Shown here: piece by piece, positions 1-12,791 of the stretch
Numbering within the stretch: the stretch's first letter is position 1
Layout of the letters: every line of letters starts with the position of its first letter
Assembly (NCBI GenBank): GCA_023374045.1
Contig: CM041778.1
Coordinates: forward strand, 99,450,839 to 99,514,838
Direction of reading: 5' to 3'
Length of the DNA stretch: 64,000 bases
Source: Limonium bicolor
Lineage: Eukaryota; Streptophyta; Magnoliopsida; Caryophyllales; Plumbaginaceae
Notes under the pieces: model-generated
The model's input: the letters and a program-made list of their open reading frames with translations, nothing else
What the model was told of the DNA's origin: nothing
The model's database searches: none
Translations under genes and position numbers: made by a program

Positions 1-2426
1 GTGATAGTCACCTTTAAACTACAAGGGAAGAGTTGCTAAGATTAATGTGAAGTTTGAGGAAAAATGTTATGAGATGTTAAGAGATTGCCTAACAGTGAAT
101 TAATAAGTATAACCTTGATAGTAATGGGTGGACTTGGGTGATGGAGGTGAAAACTGTAGGAGAACATTGTAAGTTGTCAAGGGAATGACTAGGAATGTAT
201 AAGAGTGTATAACCATGAGAATGGTGAGTACATTGAGTAAAGGAGATTGAAATGTTTAAGAGGAATTTAGAATGGTCAAGTTTGAGGAGAAATGATGTGT
301 ACAAGGCTAAGTAATTGTGTAGTTGGGTGAGGAACAATGTTAAGGTGTTAAGAGGATGGCTAGAAATGCATAGGTATGCACAAGTTTGGGAATGATGACT
401 AGTAAATGGAAAGGAGAGGAAATTGTGCATGGAGATGCAATATAACTTTGGGAATCTTGAGAAGTTTGAGTTAAGGAGATGAAGATGATTGATAATGCAT
501 TAGGTGTGGTCAAAGTGGTTGTAAGGAAACATTTGGGAAAGTTAAGAATGTAAGCAAAAATGTATATATTGGAAGTTTGAGAAACTAAGTGCAAGTGTTA
601 AGAAATTAGTAAGAATTTGAGTACAATGATCAAGGAATTGAGTATGAGATTGGTGGATGAATTAGTAGGTTTTTAAAGTGCCAAAATGGTATTAAAACAT
701 ACTAGGTCACTTATGGAAAATATTTGAGTAAAATAAACACATGGGAAATGGTTTTGCAGTTGACCGACCCAAGAGACCGACCCTGTCTGGGTCGGTCGAG
801 CTAAAACTTTCAAACCCGGATGTCTCTGCATCCGACCGACCTAGGGGACCAACCCAGGGTGGGTCGTCGGCCTTATATATAAAAAAGAGAAAGAAAAGTG
901 GCATTAGTAGTAAACCATTGAGAGGGTAATGATGATTAGAAAGATATGCACATGAGAACTTAAGATATAATGAGAAGTAAAATGACTTAAGTGGTTAAGT
1001 TTAAACTTCAATGACTTAGAGGTTATTAATCGGGAATCGTTAGTGATGATACGAGTTAGGTTAATTAAAAGTAATTAACCACCCGATTGGATGAATGTTT
1101 TAGGGTTTGAGTATTTGGACTCCGGAGGATAATAGGCAACCGAACGACCAACGCTAAACGGTATGGGGTTTTCTTGTAGCTTGCTTGCTAACGAGGTGTC
1201 CCTCGGCTTGTGTGCTATTTGTTTATATGTTTCGACTAAACAAGATAAAGCATGCAACCGGTTCATTGCATTGTTGTGTGTTGTATGAAACTAACACAAC
1301 TTACCTTTGAGAACTTACTAACTAATGTTTAGTAAACAGTTGTATGAGAACAAGGAACACTTCCTAATATTAGTTTGTTAATAACCGAAAGAGGTTTAAC
1401 TAACAAACATTGTCTTTGAGACTTCTACTAACTAGAACTTGGGGGGAGTGAGGAATCCGGAATGGTTCGGTCATGCATGTGTTAAGTAGGAGGTTGGTAT
1501 CCTTATCAGATTCTGACTTCCAAATATGACTTGTCTTTGGACTCATCGCCTAGAGTCGACATATAAACCCGGTCACCTCGATTTTTGTTCGAGGTGGGAG
1601 GCATTATTAAGATGGTGCGGTGGGATCAACCTAAATCCCAAATTTAAGAAATATTGTTTATTTAACCCAATGGAGCTGATAACTCATTGGCTAGGGTTAC
1701 TTTTGACCCGACAAACATAAACAATGAATTAAGGAACAACCAAATCAAATTAAAGAACGGTTGATATATTGAGATAAGAGGAATTATGAGAACTAAATGT
1801 TTCTCATATTTAAGGAGTTAAAAACTAACTCATTTACTTAAGGAATGCTTATTAAGTCGTTCAATGTGTTTGAGCTATGAATTGCTTCATATATTGCATT
1901 GTGTTTATTGTACTTCTTATTAATGTTGTATAAATAATCATTTGCATGTATACGACCAAATAGTCGTGCGTAGCCCCGTTAGCTTGGGGGCTACACGTTA
2001 ACAGTACCAGCGAAGGTGCTGAGACCCTTGGGGCATCCATATTATATTTTGTAGGTAAACGACAGAAGACGATCATTCTAAGAGTAGGAGCGGGTAGAAG
2101 TACTTAGGATTGATTTCCTTTTGTTATACGAGATGCGCTTGTGCACTCGTTAAGTAGATGGTAAGGGCTATAGTAAGATGTATTAGGATATGAGATACTT
2201 TGTGCTCAGTGTATGTAAATTTGTTAAAGTTTTGAGTACACTAATGTTCGGTACATTCGGGTCCATCAGACTGTAGCTAGATCTTGGAGAATTTAGAGTA
2301 TGCCTAGTTAGTCACGTTGGTGACTAACGGCGGTAACACCAATTGTTGTAAGAATTCCGCTGTGTTGTTAATAGTAATGGTTGGAGGTTAATGAGATGAT
2401 CCCGGTTTTAAGAGTTGGGGTGTTAC
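1..2426 (+). repeat. 3' portion of a giant Ty3/gypsy-type LTR (cut by window start)
   Basis: The segment ends GGGGTGTTACA at 2426, the same terminus as the solo LTR ending at 41176 and, reverse-complemented, the LTRs at 50976 and 59887. Upstream it shares further blocks with them: a GGTCCATCAGA-like stretch near 2261, a GACTAACGGCGGTAACACC-like stretch near 2320, and AAGGTGCTGAGACCCTTGGGG near 2013. It also carries GACCGACCCA / TGGGTCGGTC inverted motifs at 765-870, as in the solo LTR at 39210-39560. No primer-binding site follows 2426, so this is the 3' end of a 3' LTR or of a solo LTR, not a 5' LTR. The short open frames inside do not resemble proteins. Lineage (Tekay/Del-like chromovirus) is inferred from LTR size and termini only. 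Confidence 0.75.
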
Positions 2427-2959
2427 AAATGCGGCACACAGCTGGCATGCCGGATGCGCCACTTATAACCACAAGGATGAGAGTTGACTTTGTACCACCC
2501 TTACTAGATAAGTTCTCCGACGATCCCAAATTTCCTTAACATCTGGCGTCAAGGTCAAAGGGGATATGCGCACCACTTGCAACTCCTTCCCAAGTGCAGC
2601 CCAAGTACAAGTAATGCTGGTGTTTGGGTAACAACAAGGTTGACCCCTACAGTCCATACAAGCACTGATAACCGGGGGTGAGGGCATCGGGCGAATGTCA
2701 ACGTACTTATCTCCACCCTAATCCAACTTATTGTTGTTAGAGCCACAATTGAATTCTTGAACTTTCATTACACCCTATACTTTAACCATTTTACTAAAGT
2801 TATAATAGAATAAATAATAAATCAAAAGAAACTAAAAAATAGCACATAAAACTAAGTGAAATAACATTAAGAGATTAAAACCATAAAAAAACTAAAACAA
2901 TAAACCATTAAAATACTTCTAAATTTAGGTACTAATTAACCTTAATTATTTTAATAAAA
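2427..2959. other. Unclassified spacer between LTR and MULE
   Basis: No gene recognised. The minus strand around 2463-2746 has two short overlapping open frames with mildly non-random composition, but I could not match either to a family. From 2760 to 2959 the DNA is plain AT-rich sequence. Confidence 0.4.
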
Positions 2960-3650
2960 GGGAAAATCACAACCCCCACTCATGACCTATAGCGAATTTA
3001 CATTCCCCACCCACGACGTTTGAAAATTTACTTTGCGCACCCATGACCTTTGCTCCGCTTTACATCCGTCACTCAAATCCTGTTTTCCGTCCACTTAGTC
3101 TAGCTGGCACAATTTTATTGGTTGGATGTTTAATAGCTGAACTGGGATGGTTCAAGATGGAAAAAAAAACAGACCAATCACTTTTCTGTCGCAACCCTGT
3201 CTCGACTCTCGATCTGTCTCAAACCCTCTCTCGACTCTCACTGTGTGCATCCATGGTCTTAGACTTCCTTCTCTGGCAAATCCTCGTTGATCTTCGACAC
3301 CGTGTTCGTGTGTCTGATCTTCTTCGACCCTCTCCCACAGTTCACGGTTGACATTTGGTTGGGTGCAAACCCTAACCGTCTGGTAATACACTGAACACTA
3401 TTTATTTAGGGTTTAGACCTCTGCACTTTGTTCTAATTGTTGCTCATTCCCTTTGAATCTATTTGTCGGTTATGTTGTTGTTGCTCCTCCTCTTCGAATC
3501 TGTTTTCCGGTTACGTTCCTGGCTGGTTGAAGTTGTTTAATTTATTACATCTCTGTCACCGCTGCTCCTTTTGTTCGAACTAAACTTCATTGTAACATTT
3601 TCGTATTTCTGTTTATGCTCAATCTATATGTTTGTTGAATCGTTTTCTGG
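2960..3650. repeat. MULE left terminal inverted repeat
   Basis: Positions 3414-3650 match the reverse complement of 15959-16169 with scattered differences, including the blocks GCTCCTTTTGTTCGAACT and TTACATCTCTGTCAC. The outer part (about 3026-3230) has a same-orientation copy at 15272-15465. A 5' leader intron probably ends at the TTGTAG just before the transposase ATG at 3699. Confidence 0.75.
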
Positions 3651-3698
3651 GTATCCTAGTCACCTGCTTGAATCCGTGTTTTTATGTGCATTGTAGGA

Positions 3699-6072
3699 AT
3701 GGAAATCCATCTTGATGTTCTATACAATGGGTATGAGTATAGGCATCAATGTCGTTCGATCTCGACAGATATTCCACCATTGATGGTTGATGACTGCTTT
3801 GGTGTGATTCAAACGCAGTGCCCATCTTCAACACCCAAGAACCCGATATTTTTGTACAAACACCCGAAGAGTGGGAAGAAGATAGAAATCTTAAGTGACA
3901 GACAATTGATGAATATGTTTGCCTTCTTTGACGGAAAGGATGTTATTCAAATCATGGTTGAGGAAGGGTCAAAGGATACAGAGTTAATGGCCACTTACAA
4001 AAATTGGTTGCTAGATGCGGACAAGAGGTGGGCAGACTCGCAGAGACCAAAGACACTAGGGATGAATCTGATGTCTTCTTCAACTTTGATGAAACGGGAG
4101 CAGCTGATCTCAAAGTTATATACCCCACCTCACCACCCCAAACTCAACCTTCCCAAGATCAAACCCCACTTAATCAACCATCACAAGTTGATCCACCGCA
4201 GCCTTCACAATCACGATCAGCTTCTTCAGAACCTCCACAAATCCCTATTCCTCCATCACAAATTCCTCTTCCTTCTCATTTGCAACACAATATTGGAAAA
4301 TCTGGGAAGAAGAAAAAAAATCCAAGAGGGCTGAATCTGATCTCATCTCACTCGTCCAACCAGAATCAAAATAATCCATTGCCTCGTTGACCATCTGAGA
4401 TACCACCACAAAATCCTTCCCAAAATCCTTCAGTTCCACAATCTGAGAAATCTACAGGGCCTATTGGGTCAGCCACACTCTCACTCTATAGCCCTACAGT
4501 TGCTTCAAACCACAACAGTGAAACCAACAACCTGGCAATTAATGTTGTAATTCCTGCTACTGATGAGAAAACCTCAAACGTTCAGACTGAAGATAACAAT
4601 GAACCACTAAATGATGTTCCATAAGATGATGACCCTAATCCTCATTTCTTTAAAGATTCTTGGGGCCATAATTCTGATGAAGATTTAAGTTTCAGTTCAT
4701 TTGAAGATGATGACACAGATTGCAACAATGAAGACGAGGTTGAGAATGGCGATGTAGATGTTGAGGCTGTAGAAAAGTTGAAAGAGGGTGGTTACTTTTC
4801 TAGGGATGACGATGAGGGTGTGACTGGAGATGAGAAGAATCTGACAGATGGTAAACCGTTTGAGCTGATGCCCGACGGTTCAATAAAGCTTGAGCCAAGA
4901 CAGATGTTCTTAAACAAAGGTGTGTTCAGGGAAGTCATTGAGGATTATGCAGTGCAAGAAGGCATTGACCTGCATAGGGTAGCTAACGACCCATGGAAAT
5001 ACACCATATTGTGTAACAACCTAGACACATGTCAGTGGCGATTACATGCGTCCCTTCTACCTGATAACATCACATTTTATGATCAAAACAATCAAGGAGG
5101 AACACACTTGTCAAATGTTGTCAGAAAACTCTGTTGCTACATCTAAGTGGATTACAAGGAAAATTCTACCAGAGTTGAAAGCAAATAGCTCCATGTCCCC
5201 TTCTGCGATTCAGCACTTTGTGCATTCCAAGTATGGTGCGATGGTGAACTACATGAAGTTTTTTTGGGCTAAAAAGGATGCCATGAAGTTGTTACAGGGA
5301 AATCACGCTGAGCCTTATGCCAAGCTTCATCAATACACAAAGATAGCTCTAAAGCGCAATCCTAGATCCATTATTGATTTGAAGTACCAAGAGTACCTCA
5401 ATAGCCCTCCCACCTTCTCTAAACTATTCATCTGTTTCAATGCAATGAAAGAAGGTTTTCTTAGGGGTTGTAGGCCATTCATTGGCGTTGATGGACGCCA
5501 TCTTAAAGGGCCATACGGAGGAGTTCTACTAAGTGCAGTGTCCATTGATGCAAATAATGGAATATTTCCCTCTGCCTTTGCAATTGTAGCCAGTTAGACA
5601 ACTGAAACATGGACATACGTTTTCGGTAACCTGAGGCTTTATTTCCAGTGAGGCGGCTAGAAGTAAGTGGGTGATAATTTTTGACAGGTAGAAGGTACAC
5701 TTTTCTTCCCTTCATCTGTTTTTAAATTTCTTTTGTTCATATTCCATGTAGTCCCAATAGATACCAATTAATTTTGTTTTTAAGGGTGTTGAGCCAGTGC
5801 TCAAGGCTGTTACGCCTGAAGTTACAAGGAGGATATGCTGCAGGTATCTTTATGCAAACTTCAAAAAGGGCAACCCAGGTGCTCACCCTATATTAACTAA
5901 CTTATTGCAATTCTACTTTACATCGGACATTATCGTTGTAGCAATTATTCTTATGCTCATATATTCTAGGCACCATGTTGAGAAATCTGTTTTGGGAGGC
6001 ATGCCAATGTTATACTCAATCTGCTCTCAAAGATGTGCTGAAGAGGATAGAAGAAACTTCATTGGGGGCATT
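3699..6072 (+). pseudogene. MuDR-type transposase, N-terminal two thirds (interrupted)
   Basis: Transposase of the surrounding MULE. The chosen start is the ATG at 3699 (MEIHLDVLYNG), directly after a TTGTAG intron acceptor. Order: an N-terminal region; a Pro/Gln/Ser-rich linker (4100-4500); an acidic stretch (4640-4830); a MuDR DNA-binding domain (around 4890-5130, with ILCNNLDTCQWRLHAS and an HTC zinc ligand set); and the start of the DDE domain with the first catalytic Asp in GVDGRHLKGPYGG (near 5485). Then come TTETWTYVFGNLR and, after an apparent intron, a CRYLYANFKKG motif near 5840. Damage: frame changes near 4030-4100 and near 5090; stops at 4388, 4622 and 5595; further stops around 5650. 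The CACTA insertion at 6073 separates it from its C-terminus at 11913. Confidence 0.85.
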
Positions 6073-6119
6073 CACTAGTACAAAAAGAGACATTTTTGGT
6101 GGTTTTTTATGCCTTTTTC

Positions 6120-6395
6120 GGCCGCCGAAAAACGGTCTACCTCTATTTTCGGCGGTTTTGAAACTGTCGAAAATAATGTACCATTTTCGGTGGTTCCTAA
6201 GTAAAAACCGCCGAAAATAAGAGCTACCAGCGGGCATTATTGAATGGCAATTTTTGGAGGTTCCTTTAAAAAACCGTCGAAAATGAGTAAACAAAATGTC
6301 ATTTTCGGCAGTTCTGAAGTAAAAAACCGCCGAAAATGACCTTGATTTTACTCATTTTCGGCGATTTTTTAAAGGAACCGCCGATTTTTTTTTGG
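6120..6395. repeat. CACTA-1 left subterminal palindrome array
   Basis: At least five imperfect hairpins follow one another (about 6150-6180, 6181-6222, 6246-6287, 6300-6340, 6350-6392). Each has ATTTTCGGCGGTT-like and AACCGCCGAAAAT-like arms around a spacer such as CCTAAGTAAAA. In En/Spm such repeats bind the TnpA-type protein; here that role is inferred from position and copy number. Confidence 0.8.
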
Positions 6396-6745
6396 TTTTT
6401 TTGTTTTGTGTATAATCCCACATATATGTCAAGAAAGCTGTAAAATAACATTCAAATATATCCACAGTTCTTTCTACATCACATTGTAGAGGAAGTCATC
6501 ACTTTTTTAAGAAAATTGTCAAAAAATGGTCATAAATGACCATACATCACATTTCAAATGGTCACAATTGTACACACTTCAAATGGTCTCATATATATGA
6601 CCATACAACACTTCAAATGGTCTCATATAACCATATACATGCATAACTACCTAAATTTTCACTATTCTACTCAAAATAGCTATCTTTCACAATCTATCTA
6701 GCCATAAAAGTGTAAAAATAAAAATTCAGAAAAACAAAGTGAAAA

Positions 6746-9700
6746 TCAAACCAAATTTATGCATATGAACTCCACCCAATCCTCCAGTACATCGTTGATC
6801 CTTTCTCTATCGTATTCTTCAACACTGGGAAAACCTTTGAAAAAACAAAACAAGACAAAATTAGTTAATCATTAAACAATTACATTAGAAATTAAAATAT
6901 ATATATATATAACTTCGACATACTTGTTCTAACGGATCTTACATATCACCAAAAAGGGTGACTATGTCATGCATATACCTCATGACATAATACCCACACT
7001 CTAAACCCCCGGGTTGACGTGGACACTTAAACACAGAAAAAAAGATTAATTACATAAGACATTTGTTCTATCAATAATAAACAAGTGATGACGCATGTAC
7101 CTTCACTGCAGTCCAAGGGATGGCACCTTTTATCCTTAAACCAAGCTCTGTCATCATAACACTTTGATATACATTGCACAATAAATATCAAAAATATACA
7201 TTAATAAACTTAGGATATCCATGCACAACAAAATTAAATTAAAAGAGTTGAAATACATAAAGAAGTGGTTCAAAATGTACTTACACGCTAAGGTGTGGCT
7301 TTATCATGATGTTATTTGGTACTGAATTCCGTAGCGGATCAAGAAATAGTATACGCGGATGATCCAAACACAACACCAGTAGGATCCAATGAGCACTATG
7401 TAATGCCAAAACACTAACATGTCATTATAATGTCAAAATCAATAACTACAACATTTATTGGAATTAAAATGATTAACAAAAGTTATTACCTTTGATGATA
7501 GGGTGGCAGGAGATATTTCTTTTTTACTTTGATGTTGTTAACCATCGCACGCTGCAAGTAGTCCTTACAAGCATCTGCATCACACTTCAAAGAAGTGAAT
7601 GATGTTCTTTCAGGACATAGAAATCCATACTTGATAAGTGAAAAAGTTTGCATTTTGTCATGCAAAAACCTCTTGAGAAAGTAAGAGATATAATAATTAA
7701 CATTGTTTTAGGGAATCAATTTATAACTTAATTAGAAAAAAAAAGACTAATACTTATAGAATGAATGAGTGCACCACTGTGATAGGCACCCAATAAGATT
7801 TCAAGATGTCCGTCAATTCGGTCGTCCACAAGTCGACTTCAAAACCCTCTACGTAGTGAAGGAGGTCAGATTCAAAGTTAAGCAGGATAGAAGATCTGCC
7901 AGCTGGGAAGTCACGGATTGTATCATGCAACAATCTCATGTTTGGCCTCAAGCGTGCATCTATGGAATCATCCACCAATTTTTCTTTGTGAACAACATTG
8001 GTGGATGCTCTGTATTCAGAAAATCTAATCGTTTGCTTCTTTTTGTTAGGAGACGCGGATTTCTTTTTTAATGCCTATTTGCAATCGACATACAATACTA
8101 ATCATGAACTGAACATCCACACATACTATATACATATAATTTACAACAATAATTATATTAGTGGTTTATGTTGGGCGTACCTCCATACGCCTCTGAATCA
8201 TACGAACAGGCCACTAAACAAATGCACTCTTTGCTGACCGAACCGTGTTGTACTCCTCCTGAGGTACAGGGAGCTCTAGGTCAGGACACTCATAATTCGG
8301 TTCATCCACAGAGACTCTCTCGTGATACGGCTGTAATTTCATGCCATGGGTCACGTCATTCAGGCCTGATAAGTACACTCTTCCTTCTGCGACACATATA
8401 TCTTGATTGTTGTATGGGAGTAGGAGGTTACAGTTTATCGGATCCGACAATTAAATCATATTAGTAGATGATTGAACTGATAAATATGTAATAAAAGTTA
8501 TGACAAGTAATAAAATAGTTAAAGATATAAATATTAACCTGTACATACGCGTAAGGATACAGATCATTCGACTCGGTGCTTGTGTACAATCCAGCAGGAG
8601 TACCATCGTCTGAGGGAGGATTATTATTATAACTAGGGTAAGAAGGATCAGAAACAGGAGCATATGGCTGGGGTACACCACTGCCCTGACGTATTTCAGC
8701 AATGACCTCCTTCTTCCACTGAATACTCACGTTATTAAGGACACGCATATGCTCCTCATAAGAGATCATCTGCTCCTGACTACTCCCTTTATTCGACCCG
8801 GGGTTTCCAAATGATTTTCTTATCCCTATGTTAACCCCCCTAACCCCACTGCTCGGCCTGGATGATCTTTCTTTCCAAGCGCCCAAGACAGCTGGTCATC
8901 ATGTCGATCAGGAACCCATTTCCCTTAGGTTACTTGCTCATTCAGCTCACCCTTTAGAAGTAAATGCATAGAGGATTTATAATAAATTATAGGATTGCAA
9001 AACTGAATTTGTAAAAAAATTTAAGAGTAAACAAAAGTATTTACCATCTTATCAACAATTTCCTTTGTTTTCTCGAAGGGATACAAACGCTCTCTAGTTT
9101 TTGGGTCTTTCTTAGTGCATGAAAGCTTCCAAAACGTACCCCTTTTCTGGTGGTCATCCAGAGTGCTCAGATCCGATGGCAACTCCCCTTCTGCCACCCA
9201 CTCAGGAACTCTTTTATTAACCCCTTTGGCACCCAACACGTGATGATATTCATTATTCTTCGCATTCGCTGACTGGGCGTCACGATACTCCTATTATCAA
9301 GTAAATATACCAACATGATGATTTAAATATATACATATGTAAATATATATATATGTATATATACAAAACTTAATTATTTAAGAGTTAGTATGTACCTTCG
9401 TCTCCATATTCTTATCATAAAACTACTGCCACTTCTCTTGGGTTATTGGTGTATAGATCTCGCAAGGCTGGCGTGTGTCACCGTCAGGACTCTTAAGCTT
9501 CTTGGTGATGAACCACTTGACCAGATCATGCTTATGATCTGAAATTTTTTTGCGCATCATCGCTTTGACCATGGTGTAGTACTCGTTTTCTGCAGGTATT
9601 CGATATCGTTTCTGCATATTACTGTAAATGAAATGGTTGTTAGTTATGCATAGTTATAAATTGTAATAATAAATACTTCAACTATTGTTTGTTTACCTGT

Positions 9701-10113
9701 ATGATCTCAAACATCAGCTTCTTCCGTCCTTCGTCAACCTGAGGCCAGGAGAGAGTGATATCACAATACTCTCGCGCTATGATGCCCAGCTCCATTGTGA
9801 AGTCTACAGCCCATTCCTCAGTTGGTTGTAGATACGCATTAAACTGCAGCGGCTTTGACTCAATCTTTTTTTCCTTAAGAGCTTTTGTAGGACCTCGAGG
9901 TTTTATGCTCCTGCTTAGTGGGAGCTGTGATCTAGAAGGTCCAGCCTATGTGTCCTCGGCTGGCACAACAGACAGCCTAATCTCGTCCAAGCCATGACCC
10001 CCCTCATCAGTTCGGGCCCGTGACTTGCGGCCCTTCCCTCCACATGTTTGCTTCTTCTTTGGTCGGTATGTCTTTGTCAGAAACTCGCCTACCGGATCAT
10101 CCATATCATCCAT
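6746..10113 (-). pseudogene. CACTA-1 second gene: plant transposase / C48-protease-like protein
   Basis: A multi-exon minus-strand gene runs from the ATG at 10113 (MDDMDDPVGEFL) to a TGA at 6746. Exon-like blocks, in order: a basic N-terminus and a linker to FEIIQ near 9705; RYRIPAENEYYTMVKAMM (9617-9423); RVPEWVAEGELPSDL (9239-9050); ALGKKDHPGRAVG (near 8870); a coiled segment with ISYEEHMRVLNN (near 8760); a GMKLQPYHERVSVDE block (8450-8214); and a C-terminal Ulp1-like fold. In the last, HWILLVL (His at 7389-7391), FLDPL (Asp at 7338-7340) and LECGYYVMR (Cys at 6996-6998) supply a His/Asp/Cys triad. Each block aligns with element 2. Several in-frame stops (for example near 9956, 9425 and 8930) make it non-functional as read. 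The role of the protease fold in CACTA proteins is not established. Confidence 0.8.
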
Positions 10114-10319
10114 CTTAGCTGTCTGCACACTTAAAAAATACAATATTAATAACAACACAACAAATAATGTAAAAAAAAACATAATAAGACATCATGAATA
10201 TTCCAACAAATTATTTAACGAACAAACAAACAATAAAAAAATTATTGTTTAATTACCTAACAAACGAACACATCATTTACGGTGTTCAACCCATAAACCT
10301 CCATTCTAATCAGACCTAG

Positions 10320-11345
10320 TATACACTACATCGTCTGGAATATCAACAGTGTCTGTCACAGGTATATATTATATATATACTACTTGGTTGTCTTGTATGT
10401 TCATTGGGTCCCACATGTCACATATGAGCTTAAAAACTTCAAATTTGATATTGGACCAAAATATAACACTTTAGCATCGTCCGTGTAAAGTTTCATTAAT
10501 TTTGGACAACAATTAAGCATGTTTAAAGTTGAATTATGAAAACAACAGTGGTATATTGTGAATTATAAACTCAAATCGTGTCATTTTGTGAATTTTCCCT
10601 ATTATATATAAATCAACTAATTTTACAAACAATTATGATAAACAGAAATTATCAAGGTTGAAGAATAAAACTAACCTGTTTTTGGAAGGACAAGGAACAG
10701 GAGAAACTCAGAGGGAGGAAATAGGGCGGAGGACGGTGACAAGCGTGGTGTCAAAGGGTGTAATTATGGACCATAATAATTAGAACTTGGCTACAATAAT
10801 AGTTGCAGTTTTAAAAAAAAGCTACGTATAATTAATCAACACAAACCACCCTCATCTCACCTGCTGTTCCCCTTTTTCAGACTCTTGTCAGGTCCGATGG
10901 GAGTAGCAGAATCGGGTGGTGAGCGAAGGTGGCGAGGAGCTAGCTCACGCGACTACACAGGCGATCTTGTGTAGTAGCTAATTCATTGTCTATATTTAAT
11001 TAATAACACGAATTATTGTAAAATCAAAACATTAAATCAAGTAAACTATAACTCAACATTGTAATGACAATTGATACGTCAATTCATCAAGGTCGTTTAC
11101 TTGTCAACAATTCACACAAACAATGGTAAGACAGCAAAAAAAAGTCACTGAAATTGGTTAAGTCATTTCATCGAACACCTTGCAAGCATATAGATTATTT
11201 TCTAAAATTGCCTACATTAAGTATTTCTAATCAAACCAATCAATCAATTACACTCCAGAGAACATATATCAATCAAAAATTACATATAAACAATAAATTA
11301 GGACCCAATTCAACAAAAATTCAAGAGTTTAAATTTGGAGGAAAA
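10320..11345. other. CACTA-1 5' leader and promoter-side noncoding DNA
   Basis: No TNP2 remnant or other protein recognised. A segment at about 10336-10605 ends (minus strand) with AGGGAAAATTCACAAAATGAC, which resembles MULE-type terminal sequence, but I found no partner end or target duplication. The remainder is AT-rich with a GC-richer patch at 10870-10970. Confidence 0.4.
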
Positions 11346-11569
11346 CTAACCTAATTTGTCTCTATTTGCGTTGGATTTTGGCAGCAGCAGGCGGCGGCGG
11401 TGTGGCGCAACTGGGGCGACAAGAGGCGGTGGTGACGGCGGAGTTTGAGGCTGGTGGTGTGGTGGCGTTCGAGGAAGAAGAGAGCGGCGATTTGGTGGGC
11501 GACGCTGGAATAGAGAGGGAGTTGTTGTTCGTACAGATGTAGTAATGTCGATCGGGTTGTGGGGTTTAG

Positions 11570-11890
11570 TTTTAAAAGAGTCTTTTTCAACGGTTATATA
11601 CAAGAACCGGTGAAAATGAAGTTTTAAGTTGACTATTTTCTTCGGTTGTATTCCGAAACCGCCGAGAATGATGTTAACTAAAAGAAAAAAACCCTTTTTC
11701 GACGGTTTTATACCGGAACCGCCAAAAATGATGTTAACTTTTTTGGTGGTTTTAGTTACCAACCGTCGAAAATGATGTAAATTAAAAAAAATCCTTTTTC
11801 GGCAGTTCCTTCTAAGAACCGCCAAAAATACCCTGACCCGACACTCATTTTCGGCTAAAATTTTAAAACTGTCAAAAATAAGGGGCCAAA
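11570..11890. repeat. CACTA-1 right subterminal palindrome array
   Basis: Repeated TTTTCGGCGGTT/AACCGCCGAAAAT-like arms, degenerate copies with spacers such as TATACCGGAA. They mirror the array at the other end of the element. The long minus-strand open frame here is a by-product of the repeats. Confidence 0.75.
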
Positions 11891-11912
11891 AAAGGCCCTT
11901 TTTGTACTAGTG

Positions 11913-12791
11913 TGCAGATATCTGAGAGAGGTTGACTACTCTTTATGGGTAAGGTTTCACATGCCTAGTGACGTTAGGGTAATAGAGACCACCTCAAATG
12001 TTGTTGAATCATTCAACAGTAAGCTTTCTGCTATTAGGGGTAGTCCCATATTCTCTCTATTATAAGCCTTAGATGTCTCTTGATGAAAAAATTGTACGAT
12101 AGGAGAGTCTATTAGAAAAATGAATGGCAAAGTTACACCATATGCCAAGAAAATCTTGTACAAGAACACCAAAGCAGGATGTAAATGCGGGCACACAACC
12201 CGCAGTGAGTTTGAGTTTGAAGTAACCGAGTCAACTCGGCACTATATCGTGAATCTTAGGGATAGACACTGAGACTGCATGGCAATGGATCAATCTGGTA
12301 TCCCATGTAAGCATGCATGTGCTGTTATGAAATGGAAAAGAATGGACAAAGAACAGTTTGTGGATCCATATTTCTCTATGTTGGTGTATGCCAAGACATA
12401 TGAGAAGGCAATTTCCCCTATTCCGGACCCTTCGATATGGCCTGAACCCAATGGACTACAAACCCTTTCCCCACCCTTTCTTAAAAAGTTACCCGGGAGA
12501 CCAAAAAATAATAGAAGAAGAGAAGAAGGTAAGGCAAGGCCTAACCCAAAGAGGTCGGCACATGTTACATGTGCTAAGTGTAAGCAGAGGGGACACAATA
12601 GTAGGACATGTAACTCTCAGACAAACAGATTGTTGGGGCAAGGTCATGGTCTCGTAGCAATCCCAGAAGTTGGTGAAGCGAGTGGATCCAATGAGCTTGT
12701 TAGACAAGCAAATACAGAGAAGACATCGAGAAAAATAAAGACGTTGACTGCACCTGTTAGATCATCAAAAAGGCAGCAGAAGAGCAAATGA
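11913..12791 (+). pseudogene. MuDR-type transposase, C-terminal third
   Basis: Continuation of the gene broken at 6072. It shows VRFHMPSDVRVIETTSNVVES (about 11950-12010), the end of the DDE domain, then a SWIM zinc finger around 12180-12330 (CKCG further upstream; HYIVNLRDRH, a stop where a Cys is expected at 12269, then GIPCKHACAVM). A final CCHC knuckle CAKCKQRGHNSRTC lies near 12571-12612. The C-terminus is basic and ends at the TGA 12789-12791. Additional stops occur near 11970, 12060 and 12105. The SWIM and CCHC fingers are standard in plant MULE transposases. Confidence 0.85.

Larger units (their letters stand above)
6073..11912 (-). mobile_element. CACTA (En/Spm) element 1, deletion derivative without TNP2
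   Basis: It begins CACTAGTACAAAAAG at 6073 and ends with the inverse, CTTTTTGTACTAGTG, at 11912 (5,840 bp). Both ends carry arrays of palindromes with TTTCGGCGGTT / AACCGCCGAAA arms, typical of CACTA subterminal regions. Its coding strand is minus. The only gene is the second CACTA gene (6746-10113), homologous to that of element 2 at 47317-50659. The 1.8 kb upstream of it (10113-11912) has no trace of TNP2 transposase, so the element depended on a relative for transposition. The flanking triplets are ATT on the left and TGC on the right, not the 3-bp duplication expected, which suggests a small change at one edge. Confidence 0.9.

Noticed and set aside
5330..6294. Minus-strand frames overlapping the MULE transposase and CACTA end
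   Set aside because: They are shadows of the plus-strand transposase and of the palindromes.
11346..11825. 159-codon minus-strand open frame at the CACTA-1 right end
   Set aside because: It covers the subterminal palindrome array and leader; its composition follows the repeats.
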